Source: Actinomycetota bacterium | GTDB lineage: Bacteria > Actinomycetota > Actinomycetes > Nanopelagicales > Nanopelagicaceae | DNA: 64,000 nt | Assembly: GCA_009701575.1 (NCBI GenBank) | Contig: WLJX01000001.1 | Coordinates: 61,844 to 125,843 of the forward strand | Direction of reading: 5' to 3' | Shown here: positions 56,561 to 64,000 of the stretch, in pieces | Layout: every line of letters starts with the position of its first letter | Numbering within the stretch: position 1 is the stretch's first letter | The notes under the pieces: generated by a model | The model's database searches: none | What the model saw: only the letters and a program-made list of their open reading frames with translations | Told to the model about the DNA's origin: nothing | Made by a program: the position numbers and the translations under genes

Positions 56561-57823
56561 TTAGTGCGATCCTCCACGTAGATAAGGAATTCCGTCAGCA
56601 GCTGGCGCCCTAACTCGTCCTACTAATCCGGTAACGGCGATAATCGTGGCGATGTAGGGAACCATCAACATGAATTCAGATGGAATCGAAACCCCAATAA
56701 TTGTTAGTGTGCTCTGCAAGTTATCCGCGAAACCGAAAAGTAATGCTGCGAAAACTGCACCAATCGGGCTCCACTTACCGAAAATTAACGCTGCTAGTGC
56801 GATGAATCCTGCACCAGCAGTCATCTCTTTCCCAAAGGCGCCTACAGAACCAACTGTGTAATAAGCACCTCCTACACCTGCAACCAAACCGGCAATCATC
56901 ACATTTTTGAATCGGAGTTTATTTACATCAATCCCGACGGTATCAGCTGCAGTTGGGTGTTCACCGATTGCTCTAGTGCGCAACCCCCATTTGGTTTTGA
57001 ATAGTGCGTAAGTAATTGAAGCAACAATTGCGAACATTATGTAAACAACAATTGATTGACTGAAGAAAATGGGTCCTAAAATAGGAATTTTTGAAAGTAT
57101 TGGCAATTCAATCTTATTGAAAGTAGGAGCAGTGTTCCAAGTGTTTTGATATGGAACCAACAATTTCTTATACAAGAAATCAGTAAGTCCAATAACTAGA
57201 ACATTTAGTACAAATCCAAGAATTACCTGATCCACCGAGAACTTAATTGCAAATGTTGCAAGAAGAAATGAAATCGCCGCTCCCGCTATCGGAGCCGCTA
57301 TAAGTCCCCAGACAGTTTTGTGGGTAAGGCTTGCTACTACCCCAGATACGAAGGCGCTAGCTAATAGTTGGCCTTCGATTGCAATATTTATTACTCCTGA
57401 ACGCTCACAAATAAGTCCAGACATCGATCCAAAAATAAGCGGGACAGCAAGAAGCAGCGCACCTTGAAGTAAACCTGTCAATGGAATGAATTTCCCAGAA
57501 GCCGCCCAAGTAATAAATGACATCAAAATTCCAAATGAAGCTACCCCAACTGGAACTATTACTTGAATCCGCTTTCGGTAGGCAAGAATCGCAAGCAAGC
57601 TAGCAACCAAGGAAATACCAGAGAAAATTTTTGATCCAGTTGCTGACGCAATTATCCATTCCTTAATGAGAACCCACTCATTATTTAACACAAAACCAAA
57701 TGTGGTTTTCGCTTTTCCGGGACTTAGAAACCCGAAATAAAGCAGGGAGAAAAGAGAAAGGCCTGTAATAACTATTACTCCACGAAATCTACGTTTCTCG
57801 ACATTGGATCTAATCTCGCTCAT
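56561..57823 (-). CDS. Nucleoside ABC transporter permease (second subunit)
   Basis: BPD-transport type 2 (LIV-H/RbsC-like) permease of 420 residues with about ten hydrophobic segments. Blocks such as LICERSGVINIAIEGQLL and GLRTRAIGEHPTAADTVGIDVNKLRFKNV are typical of the NupQ/YufQ subunit of BMP-type nucleoside transporters. It has an unusual extra N-terminal membrane segment and linker (about residues 1-90). It overlaps the other permease by 4 nt. Confidence 0.9.
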   Translation of the reverse strand: MSEIRSNVEKRRFRGVIVITGLSLFSLLYFGFLSPGKAKTTFGFVLNNEWVLIKEWIIASATGSKIFSGISLVASLLAILAYRKRIQVIVPVGVASFGILMSFITWAASGKFIPLTGLLQGALLLAVPLIFGSMSGLICERSGVINIAIEGQLLASAFVSGVVASLTHKTVWGLIAAPIAGAAISFLLATFAIKFSVDQVILGFVLNVLVIGLTDFLYKKLLVPYQNTWNTAPTFNKIELPILSKIPILGPIFFSQSIVVYIMFAIVASITYALFKTKWGLRTRAIGEHPTAADTVGIDVNKLRFKNVMIAGLVAGVGGAYYTVGSVGAFGKEMTAGAGFIALAALIFGKWSPIGAVFAALLFGFADNLQSTLTIIGVSIPSEFMLMVPYIATIIAVTGLVGRVRAPAADGIPYLRGGSH

Positions 57824-58992
57824 CCGTTCCAGCCCTTCGAAGTTAGTCCTGCGGATGAATTGATCTTCTTCAATCTAAACACGAAGCGAACAAATGTAGG
57901 TGCCGCAATAAATAGCACAATTAAAGCTTGGGTAACAAGAACGATATCTAATGGAACTCCCGTGCTTGATTGCATTGTTCGGCCTCCCGCATGAAGCGCA
58001 CCGAAAAGAAGTGCCGCAAAAACTGTTCCAAGAGGTTGTGCTCGACCCAGAAGAGCGACAGTAATTGCATCAAAACCAAATGAACCAGCGATATCTGCAT
58101 TTAGCGCATGTTCACTTCCAAGTACTTGAACTGCGCCACCCAATCCTGCGAGAGCGCCACAAATCGCCATTGTTGCTGTCAGAACAAACGGTACTGAAAT
58201 TCCCGCAGTCTTAGATGCGGCACTATTTGCACCAACTGAACGAAACTTATAGCCGATTGTCGTCTTTGTTAGTAGCCACCAAACAAAGACTGCAGCAGCA
58301 AGCGCAATAAATATTCCTGCATGAATTCGCAAATTAGCACCTGCAAGGAGCGGCAATCGAGCGCTCTGATTTACTTCAGGGGCAATTGGATCGATTCGGC
58401 CAGGTCGCAAGAATTGACTTGTTTTTAGAGTCCATAAAATAAAATAGCCAGCAATGTAATTCATCATAATCGTCAAAATAACTTCATGGGCTCCTGTTTT
58501 CGCCTTCAATAATCCCACTGCTCCACCCCAGATTGCCGCTAACACCATTCCCGCTAAAGCTGCCGCTATTACGTGAATAACAATAGGGAGGTGGAAATGA
58601 AAACCCACATATGAAGCACCAATCGCGCCAAAAATAAATTGCCCCTGGGCGCCGATATTGAAGAGGCCAGATTTAAATGCCAGTGCAACTGAAAGACCAG
58701 TCAAAATTAATGGGGTCGAAATAACAATAGTTTCAGATAACGGGTAGAAGCCCTGGAAGAAGTTATGGCCCTTAGTTAAATTGATATCGAAAATCGAACC
58801 TTGAAAGAGAGCGAGATAGGCATTTCCTGCGGTAGCAACCGCGCTCTTAATAAAGGTTAAAGGTGATCCAATTTTGCTTAGAACTTTGGCATCTGAGAAA
58901 GCAATAATGAGACCTGTTAAAGTGAAAGCTAATCCGAAAGATAGCCCTGGCAATTTAATTGCTTGTCCGAATTTGACGAGTGAATTACGCAT
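57820..58992 (-). CDS. Nucleoside ABC transporter permease (first subunit)
   Basis: 390-residue multi-pass protein of the same family. GLFNIGAQGQFIFGAIGASYVG and TIGYKFRSVGANSAASKTAGI are the NupP/YufP-type motifs. A large extracytoplasmic loop lies between the first two membrane segments. Its start codon shares one base with the ATPase stop. With the ATPase, second permease and BMP binding protein it forms one importer. Confidence 0.9.
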   Translation of the reverse strand: MRNSLVKFGQAIKLPGLSFGLAFTLTGLIIAFSDAKVLSKIGSPLTFIKSAVATAGNAYLALFQGSIFDINLTKGHNFFQGFYPLSETIVISTPLILTGLSVALAFKSGLFNIGAQGQFIFGAIGASYVGFHFHLPIVIHVIAAALAGMVLAAIWGGAVGLLKAKTGAHEVILTIMMNYIAGYFILWTLKTSQFLRPGRIDPIAPEVNQSARLPLLAGANLRIHAGIFIALAAAVFVWWLLTKTTIGYKFRSVGANSAASKTAGISVPFVLTATMAICGALAGLGGAVQVLGSEHALNADIAGSFGFDAITVALLGRAQPLGTVFAALLFGALHAGGRTMQSSTGVPLDIVLVTQALIVLFIAAPTFVRFVFRLKKINSSAGLTSKGWNG

Positions 58993-60506
58993 TACGCACT
59001 TGCCTTCTTTGCAGCGACGCCTGCCATCAAAAGTCCTAGCTCTTCACGAGTAACATTCGAATCTACAATGTCGAGAATTTCCCCGCGATACATAACCGCT
59101 ATTCGATCAGCAAGAGCCATAACTTCATCAAGTTCGGTACTAAAAAGGATTACACCTCGACCCGCATCACGTTCGGCAAGTATTCGCTCATGTACGAATT
59201 CAATAGAACCAACATCTAGACCACGAGTTGGTTGAGAGGCTACTAAAACTTTGACAGGTCTAGATAACTCCCGAGCAATAACAACCTTCTGCTTATTTCC
59301 GCCAGATAGTGTTGAAACGGCATCTGATACGGATTGCGCCCTGATGTCGAATTCTTTTGCTCTCTTCTCCGCCTCCGCCATAACAACTCCTGCTGAAAGC
59401 ATAATTCCATTTGCATAAGGGGCTTGATCATGTAAATCAAGAATCAAATTCTCGGCTATTGAAAAGCTACCGACTAAACCATCCAACTCGCGGGATTCTG
59501 GGATAAAAGCAATACCTGCATGCAACGAGTCGTAAATACTTGCTCCACTTATCTCTTTGTCATCCAGCAGAATCGATCCCTCAATGTGATCTTCTAAGTT
59601 GATAAGTGCTCGGGCTAGTTCGGACTGACCATTTCCTTGAACCCCCGCGACAGCTAAAACCTCACCGGCACTAACGTGAAAGTTAACTTTGTTTACAACA
59701 GCCGCACCTAAAGTATTCCGAACTGTTAAATCTTTTGCCACCAGAATTGGGCTGCCAATTTCATGTTTAACCTTCTCAGGCGCTAGATCAACAGCCCTGC
59801 CCACCATTAGTGAGGCAAGTTCACCCTCGGACGTTTGCGGCGATACCGCCCCGACAACTTTGCCGCGTCTAATAATTGTGATTTGATCCGCAACTTCTCT
59901 AACCTCACGCAACTTATGAGTAATAAAAATAATTGAGGTGCCCTTAGCTTTTAGTTCGCGCATTGTTTTCAGTAGCTCATCAGTTTCTTGCGGTGTCAAG
60001 ACTGCTGTCGGTTCATCGAGGATTAGAACTTTTGCCTCATAGATAAGTGCCCTAATAATCTCCACTTTTTGTTGAATGCCAACCGGAAGAGTTTCAACAA
60101 TGGCATCCGGGTTAACTTCAAAGCCGAAATCTTTTGATACTTCTTTGATTGCCAGCCTCGCTGTTTCTATATCTAAAGCACCAAACTTTCCGCTTTTCTC
60201 ATGTCCGAGCACAATATTTTCTGCAACAGTGAAAACTGGAATCAGCATGAAATGTTGATGAACCATTCCGATACCCGCACTTAGCGCGTCACTTGGTTCC
60301 GTAATGTTAACTGCTTTTTCATCAACTAAAATTTCGCCTGAATCCGCTTTGAGCAATCCGTAGACAATATTCATTAAGGTGGATTTGCCGGCGCCATTTT
60401 CGCCGAGAATCGCATGGATTTGTCCAGTTTCGACACGTAAATTTATTGCATCATTGGCGGTAAAGGAACCAAAGGTTTTTGTAATTCCACGAAGTTCTAA
60501 TGACAC
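58992..60506 (-). CDS. Nucleoside ABC transporter ATPase (two NBDs)
   Basis: 504-residue tandem ABC protein. NBD1 has Walker A GENGAGKSTLMN, signature LPVGIQQKVEIIRAL and Walker B VLILDEPTAVLTPQE. NBD2 has a degenerate Walker A (GVQGNGQSEL), signature LSGGNKQKVVIARELS and a Walker B in which the usual DEPT is replaced (VLVASQPTRGLD), as is common in RbsA/YufO-type proteins. GTG start at 60506 with its own leaderless -10 just after the terminator of the binding-protein gene. Confidence 0.93.
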   Translation of the reverse strand: MSLELRGITKTFGSFTANDAINLRVETGQIHAILGENGAGKSTLMNIVYGLLKADSGEILVDEKAVNITEPSDALSAGIGMVHQHFMLIPVFTVAENIVLGHEKSGKFGALDIETARLAIKEVSKDFGFEVNPDAIVETLPVGIQQKVEIIRALIYEAKVLILDEPTAVLTPQETDELLKTMRELKAKGTSIIFITHKLREVREVADQITIIRRGKVVGAVSPQTSEGELASLMVGRAVDLAPEKVKHEIGSPILVAKDLTVRNTLGAAVVNKVNFHVSAGEVLAVAGVQGNGQSELARALINLEDHIEGSILLDDKEISGASIYDSLHAGIAFIPESRELDGLVGSFSIAENLILDLHDQAPYANGIMLSAGVVMAEAEKRAKEFDIRAQSVSDAVSTLSGGNKQKVVIARELSRPVKVLVASQPTRGLDVGSIEFVHERILAERDAGRGVILFSTELDEVMALADRIAVMYRGEILDIVDSNVTREELGLLMAGVAAKKASA

Positions 60507-60518
60507 CGTGGAATCTTA
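60507..60518 (-). promoter_or_regulatory. Leaderless -10 element of the nucleoside transporter ATPase gene
   Basis: TAAGAT (60518-60513), TCCACG, then GTG 60506 on the minus strand. It lies about 17 nt past the hairpin terminator, so the ABC genes can be transcribed independently of the binding protein. Confidence 0.6.
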
Positions 60519-60532
60519 GCGAATTAATGTGC

Positions 60533-60573
60533 AAAAAAATAGGAGGCCCGATTGCTCGGTGCCTCCTATTTTT
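60533..60573 (-). terminator. Strong intrinsic terminator after the BMP binding-protein gene
   Basis: Near-perfect 13-bp stem AAAAATAGGAGGC / GCCTCCTATTTTT with a nested CCGA/TCGG stem in the loop, and a T-run on the minus strand (A-run on plus). It begins 16 nt after the stop of the binding-protein gene. It is the best terminator in the window and probably sets high binding-protein to transporter ratio, with partial read-through. The symmetric A/T flanks would also work on the plus strand. Confidence 0.85.
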
Positions 60574-60588
60574 AAAGTTAATTAATGA

Positions 60589-61635
60589 TTAATTAACCTT
60601 TAGTGTTCCAGCGATGATTGCACCACGAATGGTACGTACTTCAGTTTTCAGACTTCCTGGCACACGAGCTGATAGATCGTGGTACTCAGCAATTGAAACA
60701 CCCTTGTTCTTTAGTGTTCCAACATACTTGTCACCAGTGAACTTCTTAGAAGCCACATCTTTTGCTACGGACTTGATTGAAGCACCGATCTCTTTTACAA
60801 CTGTTGTAAGGAGAATTGACTTACCAGCTGTTAGAAGGCCGTAACCATCTGAGTCAACCCAGATAGTTAGTGACTTCTTGCTCTTTTCAGATTCTGCAGC
60901 GTATGGCGCTCCAAGGCTTCCACCTACAGGAAGGATTACATCCGCACCCTGTTGTTCGAATCCCTTAGAAATTGTTAGCGCTTTGGCTTGATCAGAGAAG
61001 TTACCTACGAATGTTCCAGACTTTGGATTTGCTGGATCCCAACCAAGAACCTGCACGTTCTTGCCCTTTTGCTTGTTGTAATAAGCAACACCACGAGCAT
61101 ATCCATCCATGAAAATTGTAACTGTTGGATATGGAGCTCCACCGTATGTCGCGACCTTGCCGGTCTTTGACATTCCTGCTGCCAAGTAACCTGCCATGAA
61201 AGCGGCTTCGTCAGTTTGGAATGTAAGTCCCTTTACGTTTGGAACATTCTTGCAGTTCCAGTTTGCATCGCAATCTTGACCAGCATCGTCAACTACTGCG
61301 TACTTAATCTTTGGATTTGCCTTTGCAGACTTAACAATTTCTGCTGAAATCGCGAAACCAACACCAACGATTAAATCGCAACCCTTGTCAACAAACTTCT
61401 TGATATTTGGTGCGAAGTCTGCTGAAGAAGTAGCAGGTAGATATTCAGCAGTTGAGACAGTTGATGCTTGTGCACCTTTCCAGGCGCCTTCGTTAAATGA
61501 ACGATCGTCTACGCCACCAGTATCTAGTGCAAGACAGAGTTTAATTTTTGCTGCTTGTGAAGCGGGAGCAACTGCAACACCTGTAATAAGTGTCAAAGAT
61601 GCAACAACCGCCATGAGCTTTAATGACTTTTTCAA
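60589..61635 (-). CDS. BMP-family nucleoside-binding protein
   Basis: Extracytoplasmic solute-binding protein of the Bmp/Med/PnrA family, 348 residues from TTG 61635 (AGGAGG lies 4 nt upstream; the longer ORF-track start has no support). Family blocks: VDDRSFNEGAWKG, DLIVGVGFAIS, KGLTFQTDEAAFMAGYLAA, VATYGGAPYPTVTIFMDGYARG and VILPVGGSLG. The signal peptide (KKSLKLMAVVASLTLITGVAVAPASQA) has no lipobox Cys, unlike most family members in single-membrane bacteria. Located upstream of the transporter, so nucleosides are the likely ligands. Confidence 0.92.
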   Translation of the reverse strand: MKKSLKLMAVVASLTLITGVAVAPASQAAKIKLCLALDTGGVDDRSFNEGAWKGAQASTVSTAEYLPATSSADFAPNIKKFVDKGCDLIVGVGFAISAEIVKSAKANPKIKYAVVDDAGQDCDANWNCKNVPNVKGLTFQTDEAAFMAGYLAAGMSKTGKVATYGGAPYPTVTIFMDGYARGVAYYNKQKGKNVQVLGWDPANPKSGTFVGNFSDQAKALTISKGFEQQGADVILPVGGSLGAPYAAESEKSKKSLTIWVDSDGYGLLTAGKSILLTTVVKEIGASIKSVAKDVASKKFTGDKYVGTLKNKGVSIAEYHDLSARVPGSLKTEVRTIRGAIIAGTLKVN

Positions 61636-61681
61636 AGCGCCTCCTGATTTAACCCTTGTGAAAGGGATTGATGTGCGCGCA

Positions 61682-61709
61682 ACCCTATCGCCCACCAAAT
61701 TTCAATCAA
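61682..61709 (-). promoter_or_regulatory. Promoter of the BMP binding-protein gene
   Basis: On the minus strand TTGATT (61709-61704) and TAGGGT (61687-61682) are separated by 16 nt, one of the few recognisable -35/-10 pairs in the window. It leaves a leader of about 40 nt before the SD and TTG start, unlike the leaderless genes nearby. Confidence 0.45.
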
Positions 61710-61818
61710 GTTTCAAAGTGTCATGGCGCGGCAAGAAACTCTCAACCTAAACTCTAAAGTTCTGGGTTGCTTGCGACTACTGAACCTAAAAAGTGCCGGA
61801 AATGACAGTGCTTTGCTT

Positions 61819-61830
61819 TAACCTTCACAC
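61819..61830 (+). promoter_or_regulatory. Leaderless -10 element of the exonuclease gene
   Basis: TAACCT (61819-61824), TCACAC, then ATG 61831. No SD. The interval 61636-61830 otherwise holds only the divergent binding-protein promoter. Confidence 0.55.
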
Positions 61831-62532
61831 ATGTCGCCCTCAACGCCAAAAATCTCGCGGTCGAATTTCGATCCACCCGCAGATAATTGGCAACCGGGGT
61901 TTAGTGAACTTGGGCTACCGCTGAAGGATGTCACTTTCATTGTCCTAGATCTAGAAACTACTGGTGCCTCCCCGGCTCAAGGTTGCGCAATAACCGAGAT
62001 TGGCGCTGTTGCTGTCCGCGGCGGTGAAATACTTGCGGAATTTTCCACCTTTGTGAATCCCAAAGTTCCACTCCCGGAATACATAACAAATCTAACTGGC
62101 ATCACCGATGAGATGTTGAGCGATGCACCACAAATTGCTGAAGCGTATGAAAATTTTATAAAATTCATTAGCGCCCATAGTGAAAATGGTGCTCCATATT
62201 TTGTAGCGCACAATGCGCCCTTCGACCTTGGTTTTTTGAAAGCTGCTGCCCGCTCACTCTCCGAGCCCTGGCCAAAGCATGAAGTACTCGACACTGTGAG
62301 GTTTGCACGACTTGTTGTTGAACGTTCAGAAATCCTAAATTACAAACTTGGCACTTTGGCAGAATTTTTCCAAACGGCTGCTCTTCCGACTCACAGGGCG
62401 CTCGATGACGTTAAAACTACAGTCGAAGTTCTGCACCGTTTAATTGAACGGGCGGCAGGATTTGAAGTATTTACTATTCAGGATTTACTGCAATTTATGA
62501 AGCGACTTCCAGAGAAGAAATTCAAACCTTAA
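61831..62532 (+). CDS. DEDDh 3'-5' exonuclease (DNA polymerase III epsilon-like)
   Basis: 233 residues. Exo I FIVLDLETTGASP, Exo II FVAHNAPFDLGFLKAA and Exo III THRALDDVKTTVEVLHRL show the complete DEDDh active site. The single-domain size suits a stand-alone exonuclease of the DnaQ family; it lacks the UvrC-like nuclease domain that some actinobacterial homologues carry. It may proofread for DnaE or degrade small nucleic acids. It ends exactly where the convergent receiver-like gene ends (62532/62533). Confidence 0.87.
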   Translation: MSPSTPKISRSNFDPPADNWQPGFSELGLPLKDVTFIVLDLETTGASPAQGCAITEIGAVAVRGGEILAEFSTFVNPKVPLPEYITNLTGITDEMLSDAPQIAEAYENFIKFISAHSENGAPYFVAHNAPFDLGFLKAAARSLSEPWPKHEVLDTVRFARLVVERSEILNYKLGTLAEFFQTAALPTHRALDDVKTTVEVLHRLIERAAGFEVFTIQDLLQFMKRLPEKKFKP

Positions 62533-62943
62533 TTAACGATTGGCTACAGTTCTAGATTGAAGTAAACCCGCAACCTTTGAAGCCAAGTTAAAGGGATCGA
62601 TTGGATGAATCACAACATCATCGGCCTTCGACCAGGAAGCAAGCCAATTATCTTGAACCCGTCCTGTGATGACTAATACGGGTGGGCAGTTGAACACTTC
62701 ATCTTTCAATTGTCGAGCTAGACCTAAGCCACCTTCAGGAACCGCCTCACCATCAAGAATGAAAAGATCAACCGCCCCTTTTGAATCTAGGTAAAGGCGA
62801 AGGGCCGGGCCTGTGGCGAACTCAATAATTTGATGCTCTGGAATCTCTGCTGAAACTCTGCGACCCAACGCTGTTATAACCGAGGACCTGACAGATGAAT
62901 CATCTGAGTAGAGCGCAATTTTTAGGTTCTTTTCCGCAGCCAT
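62533..62943 (-). CDS. Divergent response-regulator receiver-like protein
   Basis: 136 residues from ATG 62943 (MAAEKNLKIALYSDDSSVRSS); the ORF-track TTG adds ten residues. A receiver fold is suggested by the acidic pair YSDDS, the candidate phospho-acceptor Asp in DLFILDGEA and the Thr in LVITGR. The usual Lys before Pro in the last strand is His (VVIHPID), so phosphorylation chemistry may be altered or absent. No output domain. A similar orphan receiver-like gene next to ctaE is, from memory, common in Actinobacteria. TAGACT lies 7 nt upstream of the ATG. Confidence 0.72.
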   Translation of the reverse strand: MAAEKNLKIALYSDDSSVRSSVITALGRRVSAEIPEHQIIEFATGPALRLYLDSKGAVDLFILDGEAVPEGGLGLARQLKDEVFNCPPVLVITGRVQDNWLASWSKADDVVIHPIDPFNLASKVAGLLQSRTVANR

Positions 62944-62956
62944 GGCCGAAAGTCTA
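62944..62956 (-). promoter_or_regulatory. Leaderless -10 element of the receiver-like gene
   Basis: TAGACT (62956-62951), seven bases, then ATG 62943 on the minus strand. One base longer than the modal spacing in the window. Confidence 0.45.
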
Positions 62957-63081
62957 GCCGCCAGTGACGCCAATTAATCGCGATATTTGCTCGGAAAATT
63001 CGTGATGAGTTTCACCCAAAGTAGCAGCCGTCTCAAGGGTAAAACATCTCATTTGGTCCAGGAATCGTGAATAATCCCCCT

Positions 63082-63723
63082 ATGACAACCAGTCCAGCAG
63101 CCATGCAAACATCGGCCCCTCAAAAGGTTAACCGTCCAAATATCGTTGCAGTTGGAACAATCGTCTGGCTGGCAAGTGAGTTGATGTTTTTTGCGGCGCT
63201 CTTTGCAATGTACTTCACTACTCGCGCTGTGCAAGGACCAGATGTTTGGCTGGAGTCAACGGGGCTATTAGATATTCCCTTTGCAGCAACCAACACAACA
63301 GTCCTAGTTCTTTCTTCCGTAACCTGTCAATTCGGTGTTTTCGCAGCAGAGCGTTTTCAAGCTAAGCGCTTAGGTTCGATCTGGCAATTTAATAAATGGG
63401 GAATGCGCGAATGGTTTGCTCTTACTTTTCTGATGGGCGCCTTCTTCATCGGTGGCCAAGTTTATGAATATGCAAATTTAGTAAGCGAAAGCCTGACGCT
63501 CTCTTCAAATGCTTACGGTTCAGTTTTCTATATGACAACTGGCTTCCACGGTATGCACGTTACCGGTGGCTTAATCGCATTCTTAATTGTGATGATTCGA
63601 GTGTTCCGTGCCCAGAAATTCGGCCACAAACAAGCCCAAACTGCAATTGTTGTTTCTTACTACTGGCACTTCGTTGACATTGTTTGGATCGCGCTTTTTT
63701 CTGCAATCTATTTAATAAAATAA
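63082..63723 (+). CDS. ctaE: Cytochrome c oxidase subunit III
   Basis: Membrane subunit of the aa3-type oxidase, 213 residues and five membrane segments as in the short actinobacterial form. Features: [34 protein letters not shown] and [17 protein letters not shown]. The ATG at 63082 is preferred over GTG 63067; AATAAT lies 6 nt before it, a weak variant of the leaderless box. It is followed by qcrC, the bc1-aa3 supercomplex arrangement of Actinobacteria. Confidence 0.94.
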   Translation: MTTSPAAMQTSAPQKVNRPNIVAVGTIVWLASELMFFAALFAMYFTTRAVQGPDVWLESTGLLDIPFAATNTTVLVLSSVTCQFGVFAAERFQAKRLGSIWQFNKWGMREWFALTFLMGAFFIGGQVYEYANLVSESLTLSSNAYGSVFYMTTGFHGMHVTGGLIAFLIVMIRVFRAQKFGHKQAQTAIVVSYYWHFVDIVWIALFSAIYLIK

Positions 63724-63739
63724 TGGAGATGGTGAATAA

Positions 63740-64000
63740 TTGAAAAAGGTAAGAATTAATTCAGGGATCAAGAAGATCTCTCGCTATCGCCGCCATAGCT
63801 TTGCTGGCCCCGCGCTATTAGTTGTTGCGCTGATTTCACTAGGTGCCACATTTCAGGTTGCAAGTGCGCTTCCAAGCACAACCAAGATGGAGACAACTGT
63901 TAAGTCAACGCAAATTGAAGAGGGTAAGCGAATATTTGCTCTTGGTTGTTCTTCATGTCACGGACTTAATGCAGAAGGCGGTTCGATAGCGCCTTCTCTA
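63740..64000 (+). CDS. qcrC: Cytochrome bc1 diheme cytochrome c subunit QcrC, cut by window edge
   Basis: Not in the ORF track because it runs off the right edge. Reading from TTG 63740 gives MKKVRINSGIKKISRYRRHSF, then a membrane segment (GPALLVVALISLGATF), and a first haem c motif CSSCH in GCSSCHGLNAEGG. GGAGA about 11 nt upstream can serve as SD. The second haem domain and C-terminal anchor lie outside the window. QcrC replaces soluble cytochrome c in the actinobacterial bcc-aa3 supercomplex. The start codon is the main uncertainty. Confidence 0.9.
   Translation, partial: MKKVRINSGIKKISRYRRHSFAGPALLVVALISLGATFQVASALPSTTKMETTVKSTQIEEGKRIFALGCSSCHGLNAEGGSIAPSL

Noticed and set aside
1-64000. 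CRISPR arrays, insertion sequences, prophage or phage-defence islands
   Set aside because: No regularly spaced repeats, transposase, integrase, terminal inverted repeats or recognisable defence genes were seen on either strand.

Overview
The window looks like a streamlined, mid-to-low GC actinobacterial chromosome, most likely a freshwater planktonic member of the Nanopelagicales (acI lineage: Planktophila/Nanopelagicus type). The lineage is inferred; no rRNA or marker tree is available here. Support for Actinobacteria: gene order pyrC-pyrB-pyrR-bldD-nusB-efp-aro genes, then alaS/aspS/hisS/rel/secDF/ruv/pdx/pimA/pgsA/thrS, which matches from memory the Streptomyces SCO1486-1531 neighbourhood; a BldD homologue; PI-mannoside genes (pgsA-patA-pimA); and ctaE-qcrC at the right edge. 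GC looks mid-40s percent by eye, which is low for the phylum. Genes overlap or abut almost everywhere and no gene-free stretch exceeds 300 bp. No IS element, prophage, CRISPR array or rRNA was seen.

Layout. 1-2.7 kb: pyrimidine operon (minus), with a PyrR-binding loop that appears to sequester the pyrR ribosome binding site. 2.8-3.3 kb: divergent bldD. 3.3-20.2 kb (minus): nusB, efp, shikimate genes aroQ-B-K-C-E, a prepilin peptidase, mltG, ruvX, alaS, a DUF948 protein, an unusual FtsH-like membrane protease with a lipoprotein partner, aspS, hisS and a metallo-hydrolase. 20.3-21.6 kb: DUF349 protein (plus). 21.6-40 kb (minus): rel, secF, secD, ruvBAC, yebC, pdxT, pdxS, a DUF3048 lipoprotein, a LemA-like protein, pimA, patA, pgsA, HIT hydrolase, thrS and a fused pabBC. 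One plus-strand gene, a degenerate EF-G G-domain protein, sits divergently from pgsA.

40.1-50.7 kb is the more accessory part: tRNA-Gly, tRNA-Cys, a cupin, tryptophanase, tRNA-Val, a TetR regulator, a hydrolase, two GNATs, a LysE-type exporter, mmsA opposite a class III aminotransferase plus a DDAH-like amidinohydrolase, and a nitronate monooxygenase-like flavoprotein. 50.7-61.7 kb is a nucleoside salvage module: tdk, a purine nucleoside phosphorylase and a phosphosugar mutase (plus) converge on add, deoA, cdd and a BMP-type nucleoside ABC transporter (minus). 61.8-64 kb: a DEDD exonuclease, a receiver-like protein, ctaE and the start of qcrC.

The most striking cross-window signal is regulatory. 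At least thirteen genes have a TANNNT hexamer exactly 6 nt upstream of an ATG or GTG start (two more at 7 nt), usually without a Shine-Dalgarno sequence. This predicts pervasive leaderless transcription and lets many start codons be fixed from sequence alone.
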